64,000 bases of DNA from UBA8337 sp963932545 (lineage in GTDB: Bacteria > Pseudomonadota > Alphaproteobacteria > RS24). Location of the stretch: NCBI GenBank assembly GCA_963932545.1, contig CAWVRH010000003.1:68356-132355 (forward strand), read 5' to 3'. Below, piece after piece: positions 52,536 to 60,286 of the stretch; within the stretch, counting starts at the first letter, position 1; every line of letters begins with the position of its first letter. The notes under the pieces were generated by a model. The model saw only the letters and a program-made list of their open reading frames with translations, had not been told where the DNA came from and did no database searches. The translations under genes and the position numbers were made by a program.

Positions 52536-52715
52536 AATGAAACGGCTCTCGCAAAAGATAAGGGCTCGGTTAAGTAACGCGTTTGGCGGGCCGCGCAAAG
52601 CCCTAAAAGCCCAACTGGCCTTACCCGATGGTCCTTGCGCGATGGGCTTTGCGTGATGGCCATTTTGCCTGTATAAACCGCTCGAGAGTTATTTTACGAA
52701 CAAGGATTCATCTGC

Positions 52716-53519
52716 ATGACCGAAGCTGCCAAGAAACCCGTGAGCCCAAATGCGCCCACGCCGGAAACGGTCCTCAGCGTCGAACATTATACCGACCGAC
52801 TGTTCAAGTTTCGCCTTACCCGCCCACAAGCTTTTCGCTTTCGCTCGGGCGAGTTTATTATGATTGGCTTGCCGCAAGAAAACGGAAAACCGCTTTTGCG
52901 CGCCTATAGTATTGCCAGCCCGAGTTGGGACGACACGGTGGAGTTTTACTCGATTAAAGTTCCCGATGGCCCGCTGACTTCGCAGCTGCAAAAAATTGGC
53001 GAGGGCGATAAAGTCTTGCTCGGCAAAAAACCTGTCGGCACTTTGGTACTGGATGCGTTGAAACCGGGCAAGCGGCTTTGGATGTTCTCTACGGGCACAG
53101 GCTTTGCGCCTTTCGCCAGTCTGGTACGCGACCCAGAAACCTATGAGAAATTCGACGAAGTTATCGTCAGTCACACCTGCCGCGATGTGGCCGAGTTGGC
53201 CTATAGCCGCGAGATCGTGGATGGATTTTTAAACGACCCAGACTTGGGCGAGATTGCGCAAGGTAAATTGCGCCTCTACCAAAGCTGCACGCGCGAAGAA
53301 TTTGAAAACACAGGTCGCCCAACCGATCTCATTCGGTCGGGAAAATTATTCGAAGACCTCGGTCTTGAGCGCCTTGACCCAAGTGTCGACAGAGCGATGA
53401 TTTGCGGCTCTATCGATATGACCAAAGAGTTGAAAGACTTGATGGAAGAACATGGGCTGCGCGAAGGCGCCAACTCAGACCCGGCCGATTTTGTCATCGA
53501 GCGGGCCTTCGTTGACTAG
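52716..53519 (+). CDS. fpr: Ferredoxin/flavodoxin-NADP reductase
   Basis: FAD enzyme moving electrons between NADPH and ferredoxin or flavodoxin, 267 aa. FAD-binding segment RAYSIASPSWDDTVEFYSIKV, NADP-binding GTGFAPFASLVRD and MICGSIDMTKELKDLMEEHGL, and the C-terminal ERAFVD. The Fpr group in Alphaproteobacteria ends in this aromatic-then-small pattern. It is a likely electron donor in oxidative stress or Fe-S repair. The stop codon falls in a 12-bp tandem duplication. AAGGATT eight bases upstream is the ribosome binding site. Confidence 0.93.
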   Translation: MTEAAKKPVSPNAPTPETVLSVEHYTDRLFKFRLTRPQAFRFRSGEFIMIGLPQENGKPLLRAYSIASPSWDDTVEFYSIKVPDGPLTSQLQKIGEGDKVLLGKKPVGTLVLDALKPGKRLWMFSTGTGFAPFASLVRDPETYEKFDEVIVSHTCRDVAELAYSREIVDGFLNDPDLGEIAQGKLRLYQSCTREEFENTGRPTDLIRSGKLFEDLGLERLDPSVDRAMICGSIDMTKELKDLMEEHGLREGANSDPADFVIERAFVD

Positions 53520-53534
53520 AGAGTTGACTAGAGA
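53511..53534 (+). repeat. 12-bp perfect duplication at fpr stop
   Basis: GTTGACTAGAGA occurs at 53511-53522 and 53523-53534; the first copy contains the fpr stop TAG. A third partial copy (GTTGGTTA) follows. Confidence 0.9.
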
Positions 53535-53539
53535 GTTGG

Positions 53540-54826
53540 TTAACCTGTTTTAAGGCCGCCCAAGTCTAACTCAATAAATTTGCCGCCTTGGCTGGCGAGC
53601 TGGCGCAGCGTGTCGGAAATTTTCACATCTGCGTTTTCGCTGTGCAGGGCTTCCATTGTGGCCAGAATTTTCTCTGCTCCAACCAAATCGCCATAGGCCA
53701 TGGGGCCACCTGTATCGCCTGGCCAGCCGTAGCCATACGACCAAATCACATCGACATCGCTTGGGCGTTGGGCTTTGTTTTCTTCCAAAATAATCAGCGC
53801 TTCATTGACCATTGGATGCAGGCAACGCGCCAGAATATCGGCTTCCGACAGGCCCGCTTCGCCCGGCGCAATGCCCGTGACATCGGCGATGACAGCTTCC
53901 GTAACTTTCGAGGGGCTGCGCTGGCGGTTTTCGTCATAATCGTAAAAACCGGCACCGGTTTTTTGGCCGCGACGGTCCATTTCGCACAATGTATCGCGAA
54001 TGGGGTTGGAGGTCGTCGCCCCTTTTTTCCAGCCGATATCGAGGCCTGCCAAATCAGACATTTGGAACGGCCCCATTTTAAAGCCGAAATTATTAAACGC
54101 GGCATCGACATCCCACGGCAGCACGCCGCGTTTTACCAATTCATTGGATTGGAACTGGCGCGCCGCCAAAATGCGGTTGCCCACAAAACCCGGGCAGACG
54201 CCCACAAGGGTTGCCACTTTGCCAATTTTCACCGCGATATCCATGGACGTTGCCACCACATCTTCGGCGGTATCATCGGCGCGAACGATTTCTAGAAGTT
54301 TCATCACATTGGCCGGCGAGAAGAAATGTAAGCCAATGACATCTTGCGGGCGCGAGGTTTGCGCGGCAATCGCATCAATATCCAAGCCAGATGTATTGGT
54401 GCCCAAAATCGCGCCCTGTTTGGCGATACCGTCGAGGGTTTTAAAAATGGATTTTTTCAATTCCATATCTTCAAACACCGCCTCAATGATGAGGTCGCAA
54501 TCGGCGAGTGCCGCCATATCCAAAGCGCCATCGATGCGGGCCATGCGCTCGGCGACTTCTTCGACGGGAAAACGTCCGCGGTCGGCGCTGCGTTGGTAAT
54601 TGGCTTGAATGACGCCAAGCCCGCGCGTCAGGGCTTCTTCTTTGGTTTCAATCAGGATGACCTGAATGCCAGCGGTGGCAAAATTCATCGCAATACCGCC
54701 GCCCATCGTGCCTGCGCCAATAATGCCGACTTTGTGAATCGGGCGCAAATGGCTTCCCGAGGCCAGGCCGTCGATAACCCGCGCGGTTTGGGTGGCTTCA
54801 TTCATATAGGCTGCAATATCACTCAT
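53540..54826 (-). CDS. 3-hydroxyacyl-CoA dehydrogenase
   Basis: 428 aa NAD enzyme of beta-oxidation. The N-terminal Rossmann motif is KVGIIGAGTMGGGIAMNFATAG and the catalytic histidine lies in DVIGLHFFSPANVMKLLEIV. NRILAARQFQSNELV and the C-terminal duplicated 3HCDH domain follow (FGFKMGPFQMSDLAGLDIGW; MVNEALIILEENKAQRPSDVDVIWSYGYGWP). It has no crotonase domain, unlike FadB/FadJ, so hydration must come from another protein such as the enoyl-CoA hydratase at 26.2 kb. Start chosen at 54826 behind AGGAGAG; an upstream start adds 22 residues. Confidence 0.92.
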   Translation of the reverse strand: MSDIAAYMNEATQTARVIDGLASGSHLRPIHKVGIIGAGTMGGGIAMNFATAGIQVILIETKEEALTRGLGVIQANYQRSADRGRFPVEEVAERMARIDGALDMAALADCDLIIEAVFEDMELKKSIFKTLDGIAKQGAILGTNTSGLDIDAIAAQTSRPQDVIGLHFFSPANVMKLLEIVRADDTAEDVVATSMDIAVKIGKVATLVGVCPGFVGNRILAARQFQSNELVKRGVLPWDVDAAFNNFGFKMGPFQMSDLAGLDIGWKKGATTSNPIRDTLCEMDRRGQKTGAGFYDYDENRQRSPSKVTEAVIADVTGIAPGEAGLSEADILARCLHPMVNEALIILEENKAQRPSDVDVIWSYGYGWPGDTGGPMAYGDLVGAEKILATMEALHSENADVKISDTLRQLASQGGKFIELDLGGLKTG

Positions 54827-54964
54827 TTTGTCTCTCCTGTTGGACGTAAAATATCTGCTTGGCATCATGTCGATTTGTGTGGGGGTGAGCAAGCCTGATT
54901 GCGCTTAAATTTTAAGTAAAGGCGGCCTATAGTCGAGTTTAAGGGTTAGCTAGGGAGATAAGCC

Positions 54965-55168
54965 ATGCCGATGATCAATGTAAAAATTACCAAAGAAGGC
55001 GCCACCACCGAGCAGAAAAAACAAGTGATGGCCGAGATGACTGAAGTGCTGGCGCGTGTGTTAGGCAAAAACCCTGCCACCACGATTGTCATCATCGACG
55101 AAGTGGAAACCGAAAATTGGGCCATCGGCGGTGAACCCGTGAACGAGTTGCGCAAGCGGGTTTCTTAA
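54965..55168 (+). CDS. 4-oxalocrotonate tautomerase family protein
   Basis: 67 aa, the size of a single-domain 4-OT subunit. The sequence begins MPMINVKITKEGATTEQKKQ, so proline is residue 2 and, after Met removal, the catalytic Pro-1. The rest (VMAEMTEVLARVLGKNPATTIVIIDEV) follows the beta-alpha-beta pattern. Such enzymes isomerise dienols in aromatic degradation or act as promiscuous tautomerases. The start follows AGGGAGATAAGCC. Confidence 0.9.
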   Translation: MPMINVKITKEGATTEQKKQVMAEMTEVLARVLGKNPATTIVIIDEVETENWAIGGEPVNELRKRVS

Positions 55169-55178
55169 GCCTGAGCCT

Positions 55179-56999
55179 CTATTGGCTATTATACCAAATC
55201 GGTGACGAGAAAGCGCGCTCGCGCAACACGCTTGTGTGTTTGGTAATCGCCGGGTCTTTTTCCATAGCAATCGCATCCAGCAAAGTGTGGCGCGTGCTTG
55301 GCAATTCTAAAACGCGGACATAATAAAACGCGTTTTGCGTTGGGTTGAAATCCGGGTCCGTCCAGACGGTGGCCAATTGACTGGCGCCGCCTTCATGATG
55401 CGTGGTGGCATCGCGCAGGCGAACGTCTTGCTTGGTGACCTTGGCGCGTTTGGCGTCATAGATTTTTTCATGGCTCTTGCCGCTCGCATCGACCCAGCCT
55501 TTGATGACTTGCAGGCGGTCTAGGTTTTGGCTCATCGGGTCTTTGGCGGCGTGGATGAGCAATTGCATCGGCTTGGCTTTGGCGTGGCCGGTAATTTCGC
55601 TGCCCATGGGAACCCCTTTTTTATAACCAATTTTGGCGAGGTTCGGGCGTTTGGCGTCGTAAGATCTAAAGCGTGTGCCGCCAAATACCCGCAAGGCAAT
55701 GCGCGGGCCAGACGTGGCATAAACTTCGCGGCGTTTGAACGCGGCCGTAATGCCATCGCGGGTGTTCTCTTCGGCCCAAACAGCCGACAGGCCTTGCGCC
55801 GAGGCGTCCCAGCCCACAGAGGTTGGCACCGTCGGTTTGTGTTTGGTTTCGGGGCGGCTGTCATTGGCATATTTACCGTGGAAATTGCCCTCATCCACAC
55901 TGGCCAAAGCTGTGTGGCTATCGGAGGCGCCAACGACGCCGAATTTATACGGATTGGCGCCAATTTTTGTTTCTAGCTCCAGCCCACGACGAAGGCCTGA
56001 GCGCATAAAAGCGCCAACCGCAGGGGTGGCTTTTATCGAGCGTTTGCCATTTGGTAAAATATGCGGGCCGAGCAAATGTTTGTATTTTTCAAAGCCGGCA
56101 AATTCATCGACCGGCGACAAAATTGGGTGGGTTTCGCTGTCGCCTTTATATTGAATGACTTCTTCGACGGGCTCCCATTTGGCGCGCGCTTGGGCATAGG
56201 CCAAATCGACGGGATTGCCGCTTTCATCGACTTCAGGGAAAAAGCGCCCCAGAGAGAGGTTCATATTATGGCCAATGGCGACGAAATCTGTGTCGTATTT
56301 GGCAGAGGTTTTTTCCATCCACGCCCAAAGGTCACGCGGCTTGCTAGAATCGATCGACGAAAACGGCAAATAGCTTTTGGCCGTGTCGCCGCCATCGGGG
56401 GTAAACACAATGCGGTGCAAATTGACCGAATTGGGCATCGAGCTCCATTCCCAGCCGGTAAAGCTGGTGAATTTTCCGGGCTCATTATGAGCATCGGCAA
56501 AATCTACCATTTTGCTCCAAACCGAGGTGCGAACTTTTTTGGCGTTGATGGGAGCCAGCTCGCGCAGCTTGCCGCGCGCCACCAGTCCCACGATATCGGC
56601 AAACACTTCGTTTTGTTTGCCGGCTTTCAAATCCTCATAAATCCGTTTGCCCATTTTTGTGCGCAAAATGGCCGGGTTGCCCGCGTCAATTTCGGCAAAG
56701 ACACCCAGAAACTCGGCATGGTCGGTGACCACGAGAAAATCGAGCGGGCGGTCAATGCGCACGCGCGCGCGATGGCCCGGATGCACCACCGGCAAGCCTT
56801 TGGCAAAGCGATAGGCCGTATCCGGGTCGGCCGTGCGATTGCCAAGCAAATAGGCATCGAGGGAAAACGAGGTATGCAAATGTGTGTCGCCCCAATAGAG
56901 CTGGGTCGGCGCATCGGCTGCCAAAGCTGGTGTGGCGTTCAAAGTGGCCATCGAAAGTGCCAGTGTCGTGGCGAGCAAACCTGTGCGGAGATTTTTCAT
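55179..56999 (-). CDS. DUF3604 exported metal-dependent hydrolase-like protein
   Basis: 606 aa. Signal peptide (LLATTLALSMATLNATPALA, cleavage before ADAPTQ) and a DUF3604 domain over nearly the full length. The PHP-like metal motif GDTHLHTSFSLDAYLLGN and the later VVTDHAEFLGVF supply His/Asp ligands. YKFGVVGASDSHTALA carries another conserved DSHT ligand group. Predicted periplasmic hydrolase; the substrate is unknown for the family. Convergent with the tautomerase gene. Confidence 0.88.
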   Translation of the reverse strand: MKNLRTGLLATTLALSMATLNATPALAADAPTQLYWGDTHLHTSFSLDAYLLGNRTADPDTAYRFAKGLPVVHPGHRARVRIDRPLDFLVVTDHAEFLGVFAEIDAGNPAILRTKMGKRIYEDLKAGKQNEVFADIVGLVARGKLRELAPINAKKVRTSVWSKMVDFADAHNEPGKFTSFTGWEWSSMPNSVNLHRIVFTPDGGDTAKSYLPFSSIDSSKPRDLWAWMEKTSAKYDTDFVAIGHNMNLSLGRFFPEVDESGNPVDLAYAQARAKWEPVEEVIQYKGDSETHPILSPVDEFAGFEKYKHLLGPHILPNGKRSIKATPAVGAFMRSGLRRGLELETKIGANPYKFGVVGASDSHTALASVDEGNFHGKYANDSRPETKHKPTVPTSVGWDASAQGLSAVWAEENTRDGITAAFKRREVYATSGPRIALRVFGGTRFRSYDAKRPNLAKIGYKKGVPMGSEITGHAKAKPMQLLIHAAKDPMSQNLDRLQVIKGWVDASGKSHEKIYDAKRAKVTKQDVRLRDATTHHEGGASQLATVWTDPDFNPTQNAFYYVRVLELPSTRHTLLDAIAMEKDPAITKHTSVLRERAFSSPIWYNSQ

Positions 57000-57070
57000 G
57001 GGGCATTCCTCAAAAGCTAAATAAGCCCCTTATTGTAGCAAAAGCCGAGGGTTTTGCAATTGCACACAGG

Positions 57071-57307
57071 TTAGTAATGCGGCGGCTTTTCATCTTGTAA
57101 AGAAGGCGCGCCGCCGCTGCCCGTGTCTTCTACTTCTTGCACGCGCTCCAGCAGAGCTTTTTGTTTGCGGGCCAGCGTCTCGCGCGCTTGTTCGGCCAAA
57201 TGCAATTGGTCGCTCACTTCATCCAGCGTCTGGGCTTGGTGGGTCAGCATTTCTTCCAAAGCCGCCATGCGGCGCTCTAGGGCTTCAAGTTTGTCTATAT
57301 CGGTCAT
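57071..57307 (-). CDS. slyX: SlyX family coiled-coil protein
   Basis: 78 aa, mostly alpha-helical coiled coil (DIDKLEALERRMAALEEMLTHQAQTLDEVSDQLHLAEQARETLARKQ), then a flexible end in PPHY, the SlyX hallmark. Function is not established in the family. Confidence 0.85.
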   Translation of the reverse strand: MTDIDKLEALERRMAALEEMLTHQAQTLDEVSDQLHLAEQARETLARKQKALLERVQEVEDTGSGGAPSLQDEKPPHY

Positions 57308-57359
57308 TCCAAATCCCTAGCACAGGGAAGGGTAAAAAGGCAAAGCGGCTGCTTGCTTG

Positions 57360-57404
57360 GAAGTTCAGTGCTTAGAAGTTCAGTGCTTAGAAGTTCAGTG
57401 CTTA
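57360..57404 (-). repeat. Perfect 15-bp tandem triplication at the 3' end of the Crp-type gene
   Basis: Three identical copies of GAAGTTCAGTGCTTA (57360-57374, 57375-57389, 57390-57404). On the coding (-) strand the unit is TAAGCACTGAACTTC; the TGA stop (57397-57395) is in the first copy met by the ribosome, and two more copies follow it. Confidence 0.95.
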
Positions 57405-58036
57405 ACAGCCAAGTCTTCCAACGCCGATTGGTCTTCCACGTTAATGGCCCGATACGCGAGCGAGATAATCTTTTGCGTTTGCAATTCCTTGAGGGCCCGA
57501 TGGGCCTGCAACCGCGATACGCCGCTTTCATGGCCAAGCTGGCTTTGCGTGACTTTAATCTCACTTTTGCCGGTATTTTGCATTTCCAATAAGGCGCTAA
57601 CAACTCGGTTCAAGGGCTTGGGGGTCACCTCATCTGTGATGGTAAGCAACCACTTCTCAATAGTCAGCGCCAAGTTTTTAACAATCGCCATAGCAAACTC
57701 TGGGTTATGGTTAAACATCTCGAGAGTTTGGGATTTGCTAACCCGCAGAATTTGCGATTTTTCTATCGCAACCGCTTTAAATGCGCGCGGGCGTCCCAGA
57801 AAGACGGTCGCGTGACCAAAAATATTACCGACGAGAATCTGTGCGAATTTAACAATACGTCCGTTGGGTTGGGTTTTGCTAAATTGAATTTTGCCCTTCA
57901 AGACGATGTTCAGGCTGGCTTGCAAGGCATCTTCTTCATCGATCAATTGTTGGGCGGTATAATCGGTTAACTGCCCTAGCTTGAGCAAGCTATTTTGGGT
58001 TTCCTGCGACAATTGACTCCAAAAACTCTCGGTCAT
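57395..58036 (-). CDS. Crp/Fnr-family transcription regulator
   Basis: 213 aa from ATG 58036 (a GTG 15 bp upstream is an alternative). An N-terminal cyclic-nucleotide-binding-like beta-roll (ASLNIVLKGKIQFSKTQPNGRIVKFAQILVGNIFGHATVFLGRPRAFKAVAI) precedes a long dimer helix and a C-terminal winged helix (EIKVTQSQLGHESGVSRLQAHRALKELQTQKIISL). There is not one cysteine, so it cannot bind an Fe-S cluster as FNR does. The cAMP-binding residues of CRP are not clearly present. Divergent from the inverse-autotransporter-like gene, with 184 bp between the two starts, so it is a candidate local regulator. Confidence 0.85.
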   Translation of the reverse strand: MTESFWSQLSQETQNSLLKLGQLTDYTAQQLIDEEDALQASLNIVLKGKIQFSKTQPNGRIVKFAQILVGNIFGHATVFLGRPRAFKAVAIEKSQILRVSKSQTLEMFNHNPEFAMAIVKNLALTIEKWLLTITDEVTPKPLNRVVSALLEMQNTGKSEIKVTQSQLGHESGVSRLQAHRALKELQTQKIISLAYRAINVEDQSALEDLAVKH

Positions 58037-58220
58037 AGGACCAGCCCTCACGCTTTACTTCACCAACTACCTTTGGCTTCACCCTAGCGGTCGGAACAAG
58101 GCTTTGGCAAAAGCAAAGAGAGATGGGTTGAGTTTATGCACAAGAATGTTCATGAGAACTATTTATTGCTCTGTAATGAAGTTATACGGTTTCATGTGGT
58201 TCATTATTAGGGAGTTATTT

Positions 58221-59114
58221 ATGACACGATTATCTGTTTTGGCTTTATGCAGCGCAGCCTTAATTGGTGGTCCAGCTATGGCCCAAGAAAAGAGTCAGGC
58301 GGCTGAGACGTTTTTCAAAAATAAACTGACCTCGCAAGCTCAGGCCAGTACGGTGCAAGCTCTTGAAAGCCTTGTAGACGGTCTGGAAATCACCATCGGC
58401 GATATCGAAGACCAAGATACCAGCTATAGCCTTTTAAAAGTTCAGCCCTTGGTGGATGACGTTGAAAATGGCACAGCTATTTTCTTGCAAGTCAGCGCCA
58501 ATCGCACGGCAAACCGCAACACGGCTAATATTGGCCTTGGCTATCGTAAGTTGGTGGCCGATGGTAAAATTATCCTTGGCGCCAATGGTTTTTACGACAG
58601 TGAGTGGACCTATGAACACGAACGCGCTTCGGCTGGTTTTGAGGTTCTCTCCAGCGTTGGCGATTTCCGCTACAACCAGTATTTCGCCATTAGTGATGGC
58701 GTCACCGGTGCGGGCGGCGCAGAGGAACGTGCCCTCGACGGTTTCGATGCCGAAATTGCCGTGCCACTGCCGTATCTTCCGCAAACCAAATTGCACGCCA
58801 AAGCCTTTAAATTTGATAGCGATGATGTGGCAACGGTGGTCGAAGGCCAGACCTATAGTTTGCGCAGTGCCTTGCCCTATAGCTTTACCATCGAGCTGGG
58901 TTCGACGACATTTGACGATTCGAGAGCCGATCAAGATTATGCCAATCTCTCGTATCAAGTGTCCTTTGGCTCGAAGCCATCCAACCCAACGCAGTTCATC
59001 TCAAATGTGGCTTACCAGCTAAGCCCGGTGCACGAACGTCGTTTTGAAAAAGTGCGTCGCGCCAATACGATTCGAAAATCTGGCGCCTTCGTTGTTTCTG
59101 TTTCGGGAGTATAA
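58221..59114 (+). CDS. Passengerless inverse-autotransporter (intimin/invasin-type) beta-domain protein
   Basis: 297 aa. Signal peptide (TRLSVLALCSAALIGGPAMA, cleavage before QEKSQ). The remainder matches the inverse autotransporter beta-domain (PF11924) by pattern: NIGLGYRKLVADGKIILGANGFYDSEW, HERASAGFEVLS, FRYNQYFAISD, EERALDGFDAEIAVPLPYLP and the terminal VHERRFEKVRRANTIRK. That end motif marks the close of the barrel in intimin/invasin. The protein stops about 12 residues later, so there is no Ig-like passenger and no LysM domain. ATG 58221 lies 6 bp after GGGAG. It is coupled to the next gene by a 4-bp gap. Confidence 0.78.
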   Translation: MTRLSVLALCSAALIGGPAMAQEKSQAAETFFKNKLTSQAQASTVQALESLVDGLEITIGDIEDQDTSYSLLKVQPLVDDVENGTAIFLQVSANRTANRNTANIGLGYRKLVADGKIILGANGFYDSEWTYEHERASAGFEVLSSVGDFRYNQYFAISDGVTGAGGAEERALDGFDAEIAVPLPYLPQTKLHAKAFKFDSDDVATVVEGQTYSLRSALPYSFTIELGSTTFDDSRADQDYANLSYQVSFGSKPSNPTQFISNVAYQLSPVHERRFEKVRRANTIRKSGAFVVSVSGV

Positions 59115-59118
59115 ACCA

Positions 59119-60138
59119 ATGAAATTATTTTCAAATTTTAGTTATTTAACTGTCGCCTGCCTGTCCTTAATGGTGCTTGCGTCTCCTGCCTCGGCTGAGA
59201 CCGATTATGCCTGCACAAGATCAGCAGATGGCGCCATTATCATTGATAGCGCCCAATTTGGTGTCGACGGCGACCCCAATAGTCAAGGATTTCAAGCTAG
59301 CTTTGTTGAAGATATCCAAGGCAATATCGGCTCTTCTTGCAAAGAGGTTCCTGATTCTTACAAAGTAACGTTTTATCGGATGGCGCTTTGTGCCGTCAAT
59401 CCTGTCACGAATAATAATAGTCTAGAGGGATGCACGCTCTTACTGAATGACAACGCAGGAGTAGAGCATGTGATTGAAGGCACCAATAATTCGGCGCCTT
59501 TGGACACGTCCTCGGCGGATGCGGTGATTGAGCCAGGTAGATATTCGTTTTTAGCGCTGATTTTGTCGAATGAATTGAAAATCAAACATAATGAGCAATT
59601 TGTTCTCAAAAATGGTTCCCCAGTATCCCTCCTAGGCAAAACGGGCCAAGGCGAATACTGCTGGACCAATGACGCCATCACTACGTTTACAGACAATCTA
59701 CAAGATGCCGATTATCCCGATGGCACGATTGTTAACGTAACCCCAAATGACCGGAGCACTTTGGGTATGGAGTGCGGCTCCACACCTGGCACGGCTCAAT
59801 ACTCTACCGAAATTATGGACAGTTTCGGAGAGGGCCCAGATAATGGTAATCCAGGCGTTTTCGCAGCTCGAGACCAAGACCCTGAGTCTGAGGTCCAGAG
59901 CGGCACCGCTATCTTGCTGATGGACAACAATGAGACCACAGCGACAAACGCGATAAATGCCAAGCGCATTTTGGTTGCCATGCCCACGACAGCCGATGTT
60001 ACGGAAATCAGCCAGTTCGACTTGCAGTTTACGCTTACCCGTGCGGTGAGCATCGACATGCATGAAGACATGGGCGTGATATATGCGTTGAAAAACGGCG
60101 CTGACCCGTTTTCGGTAAGCTTGAAAGTCACCAACTAG
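59119..60138 (+). CDS. Exported protein of unknown function, partner of the beta-domain gene
   Basis: 339 aa. Signal peptide (FSNFSYLTVACLSLMVLASPASA, cleavage before ETDYAC). The mature part has six cysteines (ACTRS, SSCKE, LCAVN, GCTLL, YCWTN, MECGS), enough for three disulfides, is acidic and Asn/Thr/Asp-rich, and ends with beta-rich FDLQFTLTRAVSIDMHED and ADPFSVSLKVTN. It has no similarity I recognise and no Ig-like or lectin motif I can name. It begins 4 bp after the beta-domain gene stops and is therefore translated with it. Surface or periplasmic exposure next to the barrel is inference. The stop is within a 12-bp tandem duplication. Confidence 0.75.
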   Translation: MKLFSNFSYLTVACLSLMVLASPASAETDYACTRSADGAIIIDSAQFGVDGDPNSQGFQASFVEDIQGNIGSSCKEVPDSYKVTFYRMALCAVNPVTNNNSLEGCTLLLNDNAGVEHVIEGTNNSAPLDTSSADAVIEPGRYSFLALILSNELKIKHNEQFVLKNGSPVSLLGKTGQGEYCWTNDAITTFTDNLQDADYPDGTIVNVTPNDRSTLGMECGSTPGTAQYSTEIMDSFGEGPDNGNPGVFAARDQDPESEVQSGTAILLMDNNETTATNAINAKRILVAMPTTADVTEISQFDLQFTLTRAVSIDMHEDMGVIYALKNGADPFSVSLKVTN

Positions 60139-60154
60139 GCTACCCACTAGGCTT
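60131..60154 (+). repeat. 12-bp imperfect duplication at the stop codon
   Basis: CCAACTAGGCTA (60131-60142) and CCCACTAGGCTT (60143-60154) match at 10 of 12 bases; the stop TAG (60136-60138) is in the first copy. Confidence 0.75.
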
Positions 60155-60156
60155 AT

Positions 60157-60220
60157 GACTCGTTTTTTTCACGAGTCAAACAATCAGGGCGCGGCGCCAT
60201 ATGGCTGCCGCGCCCTTTTT
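60157..60220 (+). terminator. Two hairpins, the second a terminator
   Basis: GACTCGT (60157-60163) pairs with ACGAGTC (60171-60177) around a T-rich loop. Then GGGCGCGGC (60187-60195) pairs with GCCGCGCCC (60207-60215) followed by five Ts (60216-60220). The second is a standard intrinsic terminator for the upstream pair. Confidence 0.85.
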
Positions 60221-60232
60221 CGTATCTCTACC

Positions 60233-60286
60233 TCTGTCTCTGTCTCTGTCTCTGTCTCTGTCTCTGTCTCTGTCTCTGTCTCTGTC
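60233..60286. repeat. Hexanucleotide microsatellite, nine copies
   Basis: Nine perfect TCTGTC units fill 60233-60286, in the 148-bp space between the secreted-protein gene and the nitroreductase-like gene. It directly abuts the TGA stop (60289-60287) of the latter, so it lies in its 3' untranslated region. It is a candidate slippage-prone locus. Confidence 0.97.

Noticed and set aside
56061..57020. 319-codon plus-strand frame opposite the DUF3604 gene
   Set aside because: The DUF3604 protein has a signal peptide and conserved metal motifs; the opposite frame has none.
57360..57404. CRISPR-like direct repeats
   Set aside because: Copies are directly contiguous without spacers and no cas gene is present.
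60233..60286. CRISPR or coding repeat
   Set aside because: Simple hexamer without spacers; lies outside both genes.
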